Below, in pieces: positions 52,356 to 63,544 of a DNA stretch of 64,000 nucleotides. The stretch covers positions 1 to 64,000 of the forward strand of contig CAIMSP010000012.1 of NCBI GenBank assembly GCA_903844215.1, in the 5' to 3' direction. This stretch comes from an uncultured beta proteobacterium (GTDB taxonomy: Bacteria; Pseudomonadota; Gammaproteobacteria; Burkholderiales; Burkholderiaceae_C). Numbering within the stretch: position 1 is the stretch's first letter; the number at the start of each line of letters is the position of its first letter. The notes beneath the pieces are model-generated. The model worked only from the letters and a program-made list of their open reading frames with translations, ran no database searches and was not told the DNA's origin. The position numbers and the translations under genes are program-made.

Positions 52356-53428
52356 TTGACGCGATTTTCAACTACGGCCAGGGACTGCTGGGCGCATCCT
52401 GGTGGACCGGCCTGGCGTGGCCGGTGGCCTGGGCGCTGATCAAGATCGTCGTGGTCCTGATGCCGCTGATGGGCATCGTGGCCTATACGACGCTGTGGGA
52501 GCGCAAGCTGCTGGGCTGGGTGCAAATCCGCCTGGGCCCGAACCGCGTCGGTCCCTGGGGCCTGCTGCAACCCATGGCCGACGCCATGAAGTTGATGACC
52601 AAGGAAATTCTGGTTCCGGCCAAGTCAAACAAAGTGCTGTTTCTGATGGGACCGGTCATGACCATCATGCCGGCGCTGGCGGCCTGGGCGGTCGTGCCTT
52701 TCGGTCCGGACCTGGCCTTGTCCAACATCAACGCCGGCTTGCTGTTCGTGATGGCGATTGCCTCGCTCGAAGTCTATGGCGTGATCATTTCGGGCTGGGC
52801 CTCGAATTCCAAATACGCCTTTCTCGGCGCGCTGCGCGCCTCGGCGCAAATGGTGAGCTACGAGTTGGCCATGGGCTTTTGCCTGGTGATCGTACTCATG
52901 GTGTCGGCCAGCTTGAACCTGACCGACATCGTGCTGGGCCAGGCCAAGGGCATGTTTGCCGACCGCGGTCTGGGATTCCTGTCCTGGAACTGGCTGCCGC
53001 TGCTGCCGATCTTCTTTGTCTATTTCATCTCGGGTTTGGCAGAAACGAATCGGCTGCCTTTTGACGTGATCGAAGGTGAGTCGGAGATCGTTGCCGGCCA
53101 CATGGTGGAGTACTCCGGCATGTCTTGGGCCATGTTCCAGTTGGCGGAGTACGCCAATATCTGGATGATTTCGATCCTCTCGACCATCATGTTCCTGGGT
53201 GGCTGGCTGTCGCCCGTGGGCTTCCTCGACTGGATTCCGGGCTGGATCTGGCTGGGCTTGAAAGCCTCGTTCGTGATGACCCTGTTCATCTGGGTGCGGG
53301 TCACGTTTCCGCGGTTCCGCTATGACCAGATCATGCGCCTGGGTTGGAAGATATTCATCCCCGTGACCCTGGTGTGGCTGTTGCTGGTGGCGATCTGGAT
53401 GCAGACCCCCTGGAATATTTGGAAATAA
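52352..53428 (+). CDS. nuoH: NADH-quinone oxidoreductase subunit H
   Basis: A 358-residue membrane subunit linking both arms and lining the quinone channel. Eight membrane segments are plausible. [21 protein letters not shown] and the loop [19 protein letters not shown] with its acidic residues are intact. It overlaps nuoG by four bases. Confidence 0.97.
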   Translation: MIDAIFNYGQGLLGASWWTGLAWPVAWALIKIVVVLMPLMGIVAYTTLWERKLLGWVQIRLGPNRVGPWGLLQPMADAMKLMTKEILVPAKSNKVLFLMGPVMTIMPALAAWAVVPFGPDLALSNINAGLLFVMAIASLEVYGVIISGWASNSKYAFLGALRASAQMVSYELAMGFCLVIVLMVSASLNLTDIVLGQAKGMFADRGLGFLSWNWLPLLPIFFVYFISGLAETNRLPFDVIEGESEIVAGHMVEYSGMSWAMFQLAEYANIWMISILSTIMFLGGWLSPVGFLDWIPGWIWLGLKASFVMTLFIWVRVTFPRFRYDQIMRLGWKIFIPVTLVWLLLVAIWMQTPWNIWK

Positions 53429-53440
53429 TTCGAGCCGTCT

Positions 53441-53974
53441 ATGTCTACCCCAACCACCCGTGCCATGGCCACTCGCGTCGAGCCCGACTTCTCGCTGAAA
53501 GACTTTCTCTCCAGCTTTTTGCTGGCCGAGTTCTTCAAGGGAATGTTGCTCACCGGAAAATATGCCTTCCGTAGCAAGATCACGCTCGAGTACCCGGAAG
53601 AGAAGACACCGCTGTCGCCCCGCTTTCGTGGTCTGCACGCGCTGCGTCGCTACGAAAACGGCGAGGAGCGCTGCATTGCCTGCAAGCTGTGTGAAGCAGT
53701 CTGCCCGGCGATGGCGATCACCATCGAGTCCGAGGAGCGCGCCGACGGAACGCGGCGCACGACACGCTATGACATCGACCTGAACAAATGCATTTTTTGC
53801 GGATTCTGCGAGGAAAGCTGCCCGGTGGACTCGATCGTGGAAACCCACATCCTGGAGTACCACGGCGAGTCCCGCAGCGATCTGTATTTCACCAAAGAAA
53901 TGTTGCTCGCGGTGGGTGATCGCTATGAACCCCAGATTGCGGCGGCCCGGGCGGCTGACGCCAAGTACCGCTGA
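53441..53974 (+). CDS. nuoI: NADH-quinone oxidoreductase subunit I
   Basis: A 177-residue ferredoxin-type subunit with two 4Fe-4S clusters (N6a and N6b): [12 protein letters not shown] and [15 protein letters not shown] 53441 or the in-frame ATG 53465 could start it; neither has a strong ribosome-binding site. The N-terminal helix ([19 protein letters not shown]) binds the membrane arm. Confidence 0.95.
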   Translation: MSTPTTRAMATRVEPDFSLKDFLSSFLLAEFFKGMLLTGKYAFRSKITLEYPEEKTPLSPRFRGLHALRRYENGEERCIACKLCEAVCPAMAITIESEERADGTRRTTRYDIDLNKCIFCGFCEESCPVDSIVETHILEYHGESRSDLYFTKEMLLAVGDRYEPQIAAARAADAKYR

Positions 53975-54020
53975 GCGTCGCCCAGCCAATTAACCCAGAA
54001 CACCGAAAAAGAAACGACAC

Positions 54021-54692
54021 ATGGACGTCAAAACAGGTCTCTTCTATTTCTTTTCGATCGTGCTGTTGTTCGCCGCATTCCGGGTGATCACGGCGCGCAA
54101 TCCGGTCTACGCCGTGCTCTATCTGGTGCTGGCTTTCTTCCAGGCCTCGGCCTTGTGGATCCTGCTGCAGGCGGAGTTTTTGGCGATCGCCCTGGTGCTG
54201 GTCTACGTGGGGGCGGTGATGGTGCTGTTCCTGTTCGTGGTGATGATGCTGGACATCGATGTGGACAGTCTGCGTGAAGGCTTCTGGAAGCACTTCCCGC
54301 TGGCCGCCGCCGTGGGCGTGCTGATCGCGCTGGAAATGGCTGCGGTCCTGATGGGCGGCTTTCGCATCGCCGAGGAGCCCAAGACCGTGGCGTTGCTGGG
54401 GCAGGCTGCGCGCCAGTATTCCAACACCCGCGAATTGGGCAAGCTGCTGTATTCGCAGTACCAGTACCCGCTTGAAATCGCGGCCATGATCTTGTTGGTG
54501 GCCATCATCGCCGCCATTGCCTTGACGCTGCGCCAGCGCAAGGACGTCAAGTATGTGAATCCGGCGGATCAGGTGCGAGCCCGATCCAAGGACCGATTGG
54601 AAGTGGTGAAGATGGACGCGACGCAGCCCTATGCCGCGCACGACGCCGCGCAGGCCGCTGCAGCCGATGCAGGTTCGGAGAAACAGGCATGA
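54021..54692 (+). CDS. nuoJ: NADH-quinone oxidoreductase subunit J
   Basis: A 223-residue membrane subunit with five membrane segments. [19 protein letters not shown] and [17 protein letters not shown] contain the conserved Tyr and Gly that bend the third helix. The C-terminal 55 residues form a polar tail, Ala/Asp-rich. It is 46 bases after nuoI and overlaps nuoK by four. Confidence 0.95.
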   Translation: MDVKTGLFYFFSIVLLFAAFRVITARNPVYAVLYLVLAFFQASALWILLQAEFLAIALVLVYVGAVMVLFLFVVMMLDIDVDSLREGFWKHFPLAAAVGVLIALEMAAVLMGGFRIAEEPKTVALLGQAARQYSNTRELGKLLYSQYQYPLEIAAMILLVAIIAAIALTLRQRKDVKYVNPADQVRARSKDRLEVVKMDATQPYAAHDAAQAAAADAGSEKQA

Positions 54693-54997
54693 ACATCACG
54701 TTGGGTCACTTTCTTTCCCTGGGCGCCATGCTGTTTGCCCTGTCCGTCATCGGCATCTTCCTGAACCGCAAAAACCTCATCGTGCTGCTCATGGCGATCG
54801 AGCTCATGCTGCTCGCGGTGAACATGAATTTCGTCGCGTTTTCGCATTACCTGGGCGACTTGAACGGCCAGGTGTTCGTGTTCTTCATTCTGACCGTGGC
54901 TGCGGCCGAGTCAGCCATTGGTCTGGCCATTCTGGTGCTGCTGTTCCGTAACAAGTCCAGCATCAATGTGGACGAGTTGAATTCGTTGAAGGGTTAA
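54689..54997 (+). CDS. nuoK: NADH-quinone oxidoreductase subunit K
   Basis: A 102-residue subunit with three membrane segments and the two conserved glutamates of the proton path ([23 protein letters not shown]). The length is standard. It is translationally coupled with nuoJ. Confidence 0.97.
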   Translation: MNITLGHFLSLGAMLFALSVIGIFLNRKNLIVLLMAIELMLLAVNMNFVAFSHYLGDLNGQVFVFFILTVAAAESAIGLAILVLLFRNKSSINVDELNSLKG

Positions 54998-55002
54998 TCA
55001 AA

Positions 55003-57069
55003 ATGAGTCAAACCCTTTCCGCTGCGAGCCTGCTGACGGTCGCCTTGGCCCCGCTGGCGGGCGCTGTTCTGGCGGGTGTGTTCGGTACCCAATTTGGCGG
55101 CAACCTGATCGGCCGGCGGCTGACGCATACGATTGCGATTTCGGGCGTGCTGCTGGCCTTCATTCTTTCCGCCATGACGCTCAACAGCGTGCTCGCGGGC
55201 GCCCGCTTCAACGAGACCTTGTACACCTGGATGGTGGTCGGCAACCTGCGCATGGAGGTGGGCTTCCTGATCGACGGCTTGACGGCGATGATGATGTGCG
55301 TCGTCACCTTCGTCTCGCTCATGGTGCACATCTACACCGTGGGCTACATGGAAGAGGACGAGGGCTACAACCGTTTCTTCTCCTATATCTCGCTGTTCAC
55401 GTTCTCGATGCTGATGCTGGTGATGAGCAACAACCTGCTGCAGTTGTTCTTTGGCTGGGAGGCCGTGGGCCTGGTGTCCTACCTGCTGATCGGTTTTTGG
55501 TTCAACAAGCCCAGCGCGATTTTCGCCAACATGAAGGCCTTCCTGGTGAACCGCGTCGGCGACTTCGGTTTTATTCTGGGCATCGGCTTGCTCGCGGCCT
55601 ACGGCGGCAGCCTGAATTACAGCCAGGTGTTCGCGCATTCGGCGGATCTGGCCAAGCTCACGTTTCCCGGCACCGACTGGATGTTGATCACCGTCGTCTG
55701 CATCTGTTTGTTCATCGGCGCCATGGGCAAGAGCGCGCAGTTTCCACTGCACGTCTGGCTGCCGGATTCGATGGAAGGCCCGACCCCGATCTCGGCGCTG
55801 ATCCACGCTGCCACCATGGTCACGGCCGGCATCTTCATGGTGGCGCGCATGTCGCCGCTGTTCGAGTTGAGCGAGACCGCGCTCAACTTCGTCATGGTGA
55901 TCGGCGCCATCACGGCGCTGTTCATGGGCTTCCTGGGCATCATCCAAAACGACATCAAGCGCATCGTCGCCTACTCCACGCTGTCGCAACTGGGCTATAT
56001 GACGGTGGCGCTGGGCGCCTCGGCCTACTCGGTGGCGGTGTTCCACCTGATGACGCACGCGTTCTTCAAGGCGCTGTTGTTCCTCGCCGCGGGCTCGGTC
56101 ATCATGGGTCTGCACCACAACCAGGACATCCGCTGGATGGGCGGCGTGCGCAAGTACATGCCCATCACCTGGATCACTTCGCTGCTGGGTTCCTTGGCGC
56201 TGATCGGCACGCCTTTCTTCGCCGGCTTCTATTCCAAGGACAGCATCATTGAGGCGGTGCACGCGAGCCATCTGCCAGGCGCGGGGTTTGCCAGCTTTGC
56301 CGTGCTCGCCGGTGTGTTTGTCACGGCCTTCTACTCCTTCCGCCTGTATTTCCTGGTGTTCCATGGCAAGGAGCGCTACGACCAGAACCCGGACGCGCAC
56401 CACGCCGACGCGCACGCTGACCACCACGCCGCACACGACGAGCATCCGCACGAATCGCCCTGGGTGGTGACGGTGCCGCTGGTGTTGCTGGCGATTCCCT
56501 CGGTGCTGATCGGCTACATGACGATCGGTCCGATGCTGTTCGGTGAGTTCTTCAAGGACTCGATCTTCATCGACCTGGCGCGTCACGCCGGCATGAAGGA
56601 ACTGGAAGAGGGTTTCCACGGACCGGTGCAGATGGCCGTCCATGCCTTCAAGACCCTGCCTTTCTGGCTGGCGCTGGCCGGTGTGGCCACGTCCTACTAC
56701 ATGTACATGGTGAACCCGGCCCTGCCCGCTGCCATTAAGCGCAACTGCATGCCGATCTACACGCTGCTGGAGAACAAGTACTACCTCGACTGGTTCAACG
56801 AAAACGTGCTGGCGCGCGGCGCGCGCGCGCTCGGCACCGGCCTGTGGAAGCGTGGCGACCAGGCCGTGATCGACGGTTTCTTGGTCAACGGATCATGGAA
56901 GCTTGTGGCACGACTGGCGGGCACAGTGCGCCGGGTGCAAACAGGCTATCTCTACCACTATGCCCTGGCCATGGCGGCGGGTGTGCTGTTGCTGATGACG
57001 TACTTCGTCACCTGGCCAGCGGTATCGCCGGTGGTCGTTCCAGTGGTGCGTGCATTGCTCGGCAAATAA
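55003..57069 (+). CDS. nuoL: NADH-quinone oxidoreductase subunit L
   Basis: A 688-residue antiporter-like subunit at the end of the membrane arm with the long lateral helix at its C-terminus. GWEAVGLVSYLLIGFW, the proton-channel Lys region (FPLHVWLPDSMEGPTPISAL) and HLMTHAFFKALLFL are intact. A His/Asp-rich loop (DAHHADAHADHHAAHDEHPH) sits near residue 465, a feature common in this group. It begins five bases after nuoK. Confidence 0.97.
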   Translation: MSQTLSAASLLTVALAPLAGAVLAGVFGTQFGGNLIGRRLTHTIAISGVLLAFILSAMTLNSVLAGARFNETLYTWMVVGNLRMEVGFLIDGLTAMMMCVVTFVSLMVHIYTVGYMEEDEGYNRFFSYISLFTFSMLMLVMSNNLLQLFFGWEAVGLVSYLLIGFWFNKPSAIFANMKAFLVNRVGDFGFILGIGLLAAYGGSLNYSQVFAHSADLAKLTFPGTDWMLITVVCICLFIGAMGKSAQFPLHVWLPDSMEGPTPISALIHAATMVTAGIFMVARMSPLFELSETALNFVMVIGAITALFMGFLGIIQNDIKRIVAYSTLSQLGYMTVALGASAYSVAVFHLMTHAFFKALLFLAAGSVIMGLHHNQDIRWMGGVRKYMPITWITSLLGSLALIGTPFFAGFYSKDSIIEAVHASHLPGAGFASFAVLAGVFVTAFYSFRLYFLVFHGKERYDQNPDAHHADAHADHHAAHDEHPHESPWVVTVPLVLLAIPSVLIGYMTIGPMLFGEFFKDSIFIDLARHAGMKELEEGFHGPVQMAVHAFKTLPFWLALAGVATSYYMYMVNPALPAAIKRNCMPIYTLLENKYYLDWFNENVLARGARALGTGLWKRGDQAVIDGFLVNGSWKLVARLAGTVRRVQTGYLYHYALAMAAGVLLLMTYFVTWPAVSPVVVPVVRALLGK

Positions 57070-57082
57070 GGAGAAAAAGAAT

Positions 57083-58558
57083 ATGGGATTGTTGAGCCTT
57101 GCCATCTGGACGCCGATTTTCTTTGGCGTCGTGTTGCTGGTCTTTCTACGCGACGATCAAGCGCGCGCGGTGCGCTGGATTGCACTGTTTGGATCTGTCA
57201 TCAGCCTGGCTGTGACCCTGCCTTTATACGGCGGTTTCCAGTTGGGCACGTCGGCCATGCAGTTCATGGAAAACGGCGTCTGGATCGAGCGCTTCCACGT
57301 GAATTACCACCTGGGCGTGGACGGCATTTCCCTCTGGTTCGTGCTGCTCACGGCGTTCATCAACCTGGTGGTGGTGATCGCCTCGTGGGAGTCGATCACG
57401 CGCCGCGTGAACCAATACATGGGCGCCTTCCTGATTCTCAGCGGTCTGATGATCGGTGTCTTCTGCGCCATCGACGGCATGCTGTTCTACGTCTTCTTTG
57501 AAGCCACGCTGATCCCGATGTACCTGATCATCGGCATCTGGGGCGGTCCGAACAAGATTTACGCGGCCTTCAAGTTCTTCCTCTACACCTTGCTCGGCTC
57601 CTTGCTGATGCTGATCGCGCTGATCTACCTGTACACCAAGTCCGGCGGCAGCTTTGATCTGGCGGTGTGGCAGAAGATGCCGCTGGGATCGACCGCGCAA
57701 ACGCTGTTGTTCTTTGCCTTCTTCGCCGCCTTCGCGGTCAAGGTGCCGATGTGGCCGGTGCACACCTGGCTGCCCGACGTGCACGTCGAGGCGCCCACCG
57801 GTGGCTCGGCCGTGCTGGCCGCCATCATGCTCAAGCTGGGCGCCTACGGTTTTCTGCGCTTCTCGCTGCCGATCGCACCGGATGCGGCGCACGAGTGGTC
57901 CGGTTTCATGATCGCGCTGTCGCTGATCGCCGTGGTTTATGTCGGCCTGGTGGCCATGGTGCAGCAGGACATGAAGAAGCTGGTGGCCTATTCGTCGGTG
58001 GCGCACATGGGCTTCGTGACGCTGGGCTTCTTCATCTTCAACGACCTGGGCATGGCCGGCGGTGTGGTGCAGATGATTGCCCACGGCTTCGTCTCCGCCG
58101 CCATGTTCCTGAGCATCGGCGTGCTGTACGACCGCATGCACTCACGCGAGATCGCCAGCTACGGCGGCGTGGTCAACACCATGCCCAAGTTCACCGCCTT
58201 TGCCCTGCTGTTTGCCATGGCCAATTGCGGCTTGCCGGGAACGGCCGGCTTCGTGGGTGAGTGGATGGTGATTCTGGGTGCGATCCGCGCCAACTTCTGG
58301 CTCGGCTTTGCCGCCGCGTCCGCGCTGATCTTTGGTGCCGCCTATACCCTGTGGATGTTCAAGCGGGTTTACCTGGGCCCGGTGGGCAATGCCAAGGTCA
58401 AGGCGCTGAACGACATCAATGCGCGCGAGTTCTTGGTGATGGCGCTGCTGGCTGTGACGGTGCTGTACATGGGCCTGTACCCCAAGCCCTTGACCGATGT
58501 GATGAACACCTCGGTCGTGGATTTGCTCAAGCACGTCGCGATATCCAAACTGATTTAA
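57083..58558 (+). CDS. nuoM: NADH-quinone oxidoreductase subunit M
   Basis: A 491-residue antiporter-like membrane subunit. HLGVDGISLWFVLLTAFI, FFEATLIPMYLIIGIWGG with the conserved Glu, VKVPMWPVHTWLPDVHVEAP and VAYSSVAHMGFVTLG are present. ATG 57083 follows AAGGAGAAAAAG; the frame upstream lies within nuoL. Confidence 0.97.
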   Translation: MGLLSLAIWTPIFFGVVLLVFLRDDQARAVRWIALFGSVISLAVTLPLYGGFQLGTSAMQFMENGVWIERFHVNYHLGVDGISLWFVLLTAFINLVVVIASWESITRRVNQYMGAFLILSGLMIGVFCAIDGMLFYVFFEATLIPMYLIIGIWGGPNKIYAAFKFFLYTLLGSLLMLIALIYLYTKSGGSFDLAVWQKMPLGSTAQTLLFFAFFAAFAVKVPMWPVHTWLPDVHVEAPTGGSAVLAAIMLKLGAYGFLRFSLPIAPDAAHEWSGFMIALSLIAVVYVGLVAMVQQDMKKLVAYSSVAHMGFVTLGFFIFNDLGMAGGVVQMIAHGFVSAAMFLSIGVLYDRMHSREIASYGGVVNTMPKFTAFALLFAMANCGLPGTAGFVGEWMVILGAIRANFWLGFAAASALIFGAAYTLWMFKRVYLGPVGNAKVKALNDINAREFLVMALLAVTVLYMGLYPKPLTDVMNTSVVDLLKHVAISKLI

Positions 58559-58568
58559 GAGTATTCCC

Positions 58569-60056
58569 ATGATTGACAAACTCAGCTGGATCTCGGTTTA
58601 CCCGGAAATCATTCTGGGCGTGATGGCTTGCGCCATTGCCCTGCTCGACCTTGGCGTCAAGGGCGCGCAGCGCACCGCCACCTACGTGATGACGCTGCTG
58701 ACGCTGGGCGTCGTGGCAGCGATGCAATATTTCTACGCGCTCGGCGACAACACGATCTACGGATTTGGCAACATGGTGGTGAGCGACCCCATGGGCAACT
58801 GGCTCAAGTTCTTTGCCGCGATCGCGATGATGGTCACGCTGGTCTATGGCCGCCCGTACGCGGCGGCGCGCGGCATGCTGCGCGGCGGCGAGATGTTCAC
58901 GCTCAGCCTGTTTTCGCTGCTGGGCATGTTTGTCATGATCTCGGGCAACAATTTCTTGGTGATCTACCTGGGCCTGGAACTGCTCACGCTGTCGAGCTAC
59001 GCCCTGGTGGCGCTGCGCCGCGACGACGCGACCGCGACCGAGGCGTCGATGAAGTATTTCGTGCTCGGCGCCATGGCCAGCGGCTTCTTGCTGTACGGCA
59101 TTTCCATGTTGTACGGCGCGACCGGTTCGCTCGACATCGGCGCGGTGTTCCAGGCGGTCAACTCGGGCCAGGTCAAGCACCAGGTGCTGGTGTTCGGTCT
59201 GGTGTTCATCGTCGCTGGTCTGGGTTTCAAGCTCGGCGTGGTGCCGTTTCACATGTGGATCCCGGACGTTTACCAGGGTGCTCCGACCTCGGTCACGCTG
59301 CTCATCGGCGGCGCGCCCAAGCTGGCGGCCTTTGCCATCACGATGCGCCTGCTGGTGGAGGGTTTGTTGCCGCTGGCGGTGGACTGGCAGCAGATGCTGG
59401 CCGTGTTGTCCGTGGGCTCCTTGCTGGTGGGTAATCTGGCGGCCATCGCCCAGACCAATCTCAAGCGCATGCTGGCTTTCTCCACCATTTCTCAAATGGG
59501 CTTTGTGCTGCTGGGCCTGCTGGCTGGCGTCGTCAACGGCAATACGCTGTCGGTGCCAAACGCCTACAGCTCGTCCATGTTCTACGTGCTGACCTATGTG
59601 CTCACCACGCTGGCCAGCTTTGGCGTCATCATGCTGCTGTCGCGCGAGGGCTTCGAGAGCGAAGAGATCGCCGATTTCGCCGGTCTGAACGAACGCAGCC
59701 CGCTGTACGCCGGCGTGATGGCGATCTGCATGTTCTCCCTGGCGGGCGTTCCGCCCCTGGTCGGTTTCTACGCCAAGCTGTCGGTGCTGCAGGCGCTGAT
59801 CTCCTCGGGCCAGACCGCCTACATCGTGCTGGCGCTGTTCGCCGTGATGATGTCCTTGATCGGCGCTTTCTACTATCTGCGCGTGGTCAAGGTGATGTAC
59901 TTCGACAAAGGCACGTCCAGCGCGCCGATCACCGCCGCCATGGATGTGCGTGCGGTGCTGTCCGTCAACGGTCTGATGGTGCTGGTGCTGGGCATCTTTC
60001 CGGGTGCGCTCATGGCCCTGTGCGCCCGTGCCATCGTCAAGATGCTGACGACCTGA
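58569..60056 (+). CDS. nuoN: NADH-quinone oxidoreductase subunit N
   Basis: A 495-residue antiporter-like subunit, last of the operon. YLGLELLTLSSYALVALRR, VPFHMWIPDVYQGAPTSVTL and AFSTISQMGFVLLG match the family. It starts 10 bases after nuoM. All 14 subunit genes are thus present and open. Confidence 0.97.
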   Translation: MIDKLSWISVYPEIILGVMACAIALLDLGVKGAQRTATYVMTLLTLGVVAAMQYFYALGDNTIYGFGNMVVSDPMGNWLKFFAAIAMMVTLVYGRPYAAARGMLRGGEMFTLSLFSLLGMFVMISGNNFLVIYLGLELLTLSSYALVALRRDDATATEASMKYFVLGAMASGFLLYGISMLYGATGSLDIGAVFQAVNSGQVKHQVLVFGLVFIVAGLGFKLGVVPFHMWIPDVYQGAPTSVTLLIGGAPKLAAFAITMRLLVEGLLPLAVDWQQMLAVLSVGSLLVGNLAAIAQTNLKRMLAFSTISQMGFVLLGLLAGVVNGNTLSVPNAYSSSMFYVLTYVLTTLASFGVIMLLSREGFESEEIADFAGLNERSPLYAGVMAICMFSLAGVPPLVGFYAKLSVLQALISSGQTAYIVLALFAVMMSLIGAFYYLRVVKVMYFDKGTSSAPITAAMDVRAVLSVNGLMVLVLGIFPGALMALCARAIVKMLTT

Positions 60057-60081
60057 AGCCTGAGTTGAACGGGGTAGGCCC

Positions 60082-60525
60082 GTGAAAGTCCTCGATCTTC
60101 AATGCGTGCAGCAGCACCGGTTCGAGGGCTGGTTCGCCTCAGAAGACGAATTCCAGCGCCAACTCCAAGCCGGTTTGCTGGAGTGTCCCTTGTGTGGCGC
60201 GACTTCGGTGAGCAAGTGTCTGAGCGCGCCGCGTCTGAACCTCGGTTCCGGGCGGGCCTCCTCAGCCGAGCCGGCTGAACCCGTCGTCGTCGCCTCCCCT
60301 GAGCCGGCAGTGCAAGCCCAATGGCTCAGCGCCTTGCGTCACCTGGTGGCCAGCACCGAAGACGTGGGCGAAAAATTTCCCGAAGAGGCGCGAAGAATTC
60401 ACTACGGCGAGGTCCGCGAGCGAAGCATCCGCGGCGAAGCGAATGCCACCCAGCGGCGCGAGTTGCTGGACGAGGGCATCATGGTCATGCCGCTGCCGAA
60501 AATGCTCAAGGATCCGCTGCACTGA
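60082..60525 (+). CDS. DUF1178 family protein
   Basis: A 147-residue protein. The N-terminal half has a CxxC-containing treble-clef-like stretch (LLECPLCGATSVSKCLSAPR) that may bind zinc. The C-terminal half is helical (EDVGEKFPEEARRIHYGE and LLDEGIMVMPLPKML). The start is GTG 60082 after GGGGTAGG; no in-frame ATG is earlier. The function is unknown. In Burkholderiales it commonly lies downstream of nuoN, here after only 25 bases and without the DUF2818 and NUDIX genes that often intervene. Confidence 0.88.
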   Translation: MKVLDLQCVQQHRFEGWFASEDEFQRQLQAGLLECPLCGATSVSKCLSAPRLNLGSGRASSAEPAEPVVVASPEPAVQAQWLSALRHLVASTEDVGEKFPEEARRIHYGEVRERSIRGEANATQRRELLDEGIMVMPLPKMLKDPLH

Positions 60526-60595
60526 GTGTCGCTGCCGCCAAGGCTGGGCAGCGCCCCGTGCCGCCTGCGGATGGCCCGCTTTCAAAGCGCCCAAA

Positions 60596-60625
60596 CGACG
60601 GTGCGCCACAAGTGGCGCACCGTCG
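60596..60625. terminator. Bidirectional hairpin between DUF1178 gene and rne
   Basis: A perfect 14-bp stem (CGACGGTGCGCCAC with GTGGCGCACCGTCG) around two bases, between convergent genes. On the minus strand it is followed by a short TTT, and on the plus strand by no T run. It is a probable shared terminator or 3'-end protecting hairpin. Confidence 0.65.
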
Positions 60626-60673
60626 GACTCCAAGGAATCTGGCCGCTGACGGCCAGTTCAATCTCAGCTTGGC

Positions 60674-63544
60674 TTAGTCATCCTGCCCCAACTGACGCTT
60701 GGTCTCCACCAGCACCAGCGGTCCTGCGTCCACGAGCACCACGGCGGGGCGCTCCCGCGCCACATGCACTGGCGCCGGGATGGCCGCCATCGCGGCTTGC
60801 GCGGCGGCGATCTTTTGGGAGTCGGAATTGACCCAGACCAGACCGGCTTGCTGCGCCACGTCGGCCAAGCTGTCCAGCGGCAGCACAAAGGCTTCAACCG
60901 GCGCCACGACCTGAGCCACCGGGGCTTGGACCGGTGCGGCTGCGACTTGAGCGGCGCCAGCAGGCGCAGCGGGTGCGTCCGCAAGCACGGCCACTTCAGG
61001 CGCTGGGTGTGTGTCCGCGCTCGCCACCAGCACCACAGCCTGGCTCACTTCAGCGCGGGGCTCTTCAGCGGCCGCTTGCGGCGTGGCAAAGGGCTCGCGC
61101 GCCATGCCTTCCTCGCTCGGACGCTCCGCGCGATCGCGGCCACCGCGGTGACGCGGGCGGCGCTCACGGCGCCCACCTTCTTGCGGCATCTCATTTTGTG
61201 CGCTGGCTTCGTCGCCCTGGCCCGGCAGCGCCGCAGCCGACAGCTCCTGGGCTGTGCCCTGGGCTTGGGATTCACCGCTGGGCTGGACTGGCTCGCGTCC
61301 GGCGTCGGCCGCGAAGGGAGCGGCGTTGTCGCCGTTCTCGCTGCGCGCAGCGCGCTCGCCCCGGTTGCGACCCCGGCCACCGCGCTCACCACGCTCGCCG
61401 CGTTCAGCACGCTCTGCACCGCCGCGAGCAGGACGATCCTGCCGCTGCGCCGCCAGGCGGGCTTCGTCCTCGGTCGCCGCCACGGTCGGCTGCACCTCGG
61501 CGCCGACGGCCGCCTGGGCATTCAGCGCGCGGACTTCGCCGTCGCGCTCATTGCGCTGACCCTGACCACCGCGCGGGCCGCGTCCACCGCGACCGCCACG
61601 GCCTTGACCTTGGCCCTGGCCCTGGGCTTCGTTGCGCGGCGCCTCATCGCGACCGCCGCGACCGCCTCGACCTTCACCGCGGCCGTCGCCTCGACCTTCA
61701 CTGCGTCCATCGCCACGGCCTTCGCCGCGACCACCTCGGGGTGGGCGTTGCTCGCGCTGCGCGTCCTTGGGCGTGCCTTGGGGCTTGGGTGCGACGGGTG
61801 CCGCTGCAGGGCTTGCGCCAAACAGGTTCTTGATCCAGCCGAAGAAGCCGGTTTCAGCCACCGCAGCGGGTGCTGCAGGCTTGGCCGCGACCGGCGCTGG
61901 CGCCACCGGTTTGACCACGGGCGGCGGTGCCTGCGGTGCGGGTTCGTCCGGCAGCACGCCCTTGATGATGGGCTCTTGCTTGTTGGCGCGCTCCTGCGAG
62001 CGGCGCGTCACGGTGGTCGGGTCTTCCATCACTTCGGCCAGTTTGTAGCTGGCCTCGATGTTGTCCAGGCGCGGGTCGTCGTGCTTCAGGCGTTCGAGCT
62101 TGTAGTTGGGCGTTTCCAGCGACTTGTTTGGCACCATCAGCACGTTGATGCGCTGCTTCATTTCGATCTTGGAAATCTCGGCGCGCTTCTCGTTGAGCAG
62201 GAAGGAGGCGACCTCGACCGGAACCTGGCACAGCACGGAGGCGGTGCTGTCCTTGAGCGACTCTTCCTGAATCACGCGCAGGATCTGCAGCGCCGAGCTC
62301 TCGGTGTCGCGGATGTGGCCGGAACCACCGCAGCGCGGGCAGGGGATGGATGCGCCTTCGCTCAGCGCCGGGCGCAGGCGTTGGCGGCTCATCTCCATCA
62401 GGCCGAACTTGCTGATGGTGCCGAACTGCACGCGGGCGCGGTCCTGGCGCAGCGAGTCGCGCAAGCAGTTTTCCACGTCGCGCCGATTGCGGCTTTCTTC
62501 CATGTCGATAAAGTCGATCACGATCAGGCCACCCAGGTCGCGCAAACGCATCTGGCGCGCCACTTCTTCGGCGGCTTCCAAATTCGTGCGGGTGGCGGTC
62601 TCTTCGATGTCGCCGCCGCGGATGGCGCGCGCCGAGTTCACGTCCACCGAAACCAGGGCTTCGGTGTGGTCGATCACGATCGCGCCGCCACTGGGCAACT
62701 GCACCGTGCGGGCGTAGGCGGATTCGATCTGGTGTTCGATCTGGAAGCGGCTGAACAGCGGCGCGTCATCGCGGTAGCGTTTCACGCGCGCTGCATGTTC
62801 GGGCATGACGTGCGCCATGAATTGCTGCGCCTGTTCGTACACGTCGTCGGTGTCGATCAGGATGTCGCCGATGTCGTGGTTGAAGTAGTCGCGGATGGCG
62901 CGAATCACCAGGCTGGATTCCTGATAGATCAGGAACGCGCCCTTGCCGGCCTTGGCCGCCCCGTCGATGGCGTTCCACAGCTTGAGCAGGTAGTTCAGGT
63001 CCCATTGGAGTTCGGGCGCGCTGCGGCCGATGCCGGCGGTGCGCGCGATGATGCTCATGCCGTTGGGGTATTCCAACTGGTCCATGGCTTCCTTCAGGTC
63101 GGCCCGGTCGTCGCCCTCAATGCGGCGACTCACGCCACCACCGCGCGGATTGTTCGGCATCAGCACGACATAGCGGCCGGCGAGCGAGACAAAGGTCGTG
63201 AGCGCCGCGCCCTTGTTGCCGCGCTCTTCCTTTTCCACCTGCACCAGCAGCGACTGGCCTTCGCGGATCGCGTCCTGGATGCGCGCCTGATTCGGCGACA
63301 CGCCGGCAGCAAAATACTGGCGCGAAATTTCCTTGAACGGCAGGAAGCCGTGGCGGTCTTCGCCGTAGTCGACAAAACAGGCTTCCAGCGAGGGCTCGAC
63401 GCGCGTCACCACGGCCATGTAGATATTGCCCTTGCGCTGTTCGCGCCCTTCGATCTCGATTTCGTAATCGAGCAGTTTTTGTCCATCCACAATCGCCAGG
63501 CGGCGTTCTTCGGCCTGGGTTGCGTTAATCAGCATCCGTTTCAT
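60674..63544 (-). CDS. rne: Ribonuclease E
   Basis: A 956-residue endoribonuclease that starts mRNA decay and processes rRNA and tRNA. The S1 domain (about residues 35-120), RNase H-like and DNase I-like parts, with catalytic Asp in [15 protein letters not shown] and LIVIDFIDM, are intact. The Zn-link is CPRCGGSG near residue 403. From about residue 530 the chain is disordered: a Pro/Ala stretch, then Arg/Gly blocks around 600-690 ([20 protein letters not shown]) and an Ala/Val/Pro tail that would bind RNA and degradosome partners. pnp is in the same window. Confidence 0.96.
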   Translation of the reverse strand: MKRMLINATQAEERRLAIVDGQKLLDYEIEIEGREQRKGNIYMAVVTRVEPSLEACFVDYGEDRHGFLPFKEISRQYFAAGVSPNQARIQDAIREGQSLLVQVEKEERGNKGAALTTFVSLAGRYVVLMPNNPRGGGVSRRIEGDDRADLKEAMDQLEYPNGMSIIARTAGIGRSAPELQWDLNYLLKLWNAIDGAAKAGKGAFLIYQESSLVIRAIRDYFNHDIGDILIDTDDVYEQAQQFMAHVMPEHAARVKRYRDDAPLFSRFQIEHQIESAYARTVQLPSGGAIVIDHTEALVSVDVNSARAIRGGDIEETATRTNLEAAEEVARQMRLRDLGGLIVIDFIDMEESRNRRDVENCLRDSLRQDRARVQFGTISKFGLMEMSRQRLRPALSEGASIPCPRCGGSGHIRDTESSALQILRVIQEESLKDSTASVLCQVPVEVASFLLNEKRAEISKIEMKQRINVLMVPNKSLETPNYKLERLKHDDPRLDNIEASYKLAEVMEDPTTVTRRSQERANKQEPIIKGVLPDEPAPQAPPPVVKPVAPAPVAAKPAAPAAVAETGFFGWIKNLFGASPAAAPVAPKPQGTPKDAQREQRPPRGGRGEGRGDGRSEGRGDGRGEGRGGRGGRDEAPRNEAQGQGQGQGRGGRGGRGPRGGQGQRNERDGEVRALNAQAAVGAEVQPTVAATEDEARLAAQRQDRPARGGAERAERGERGERGGRGRNRGERAARSENGDNAAPFAADAGREPVQPSGESQAQGTAQELSAAALPGQGDEASAQNEMPQEGGRRERRPRHRGGRDRAERPSEEGMAREPFATPQAAAEEPRAEVSQAVVLVASADTHPAPEVAVLADAPAAPAGAAQVAAAPVQAPVAQVVAPVEAFVLPLDSLADVAQQAGLVWVNSDSQKIAAAQAAMAAIPAPVHVARERPAVVLVDAGPLVLVETKRQLGQDD

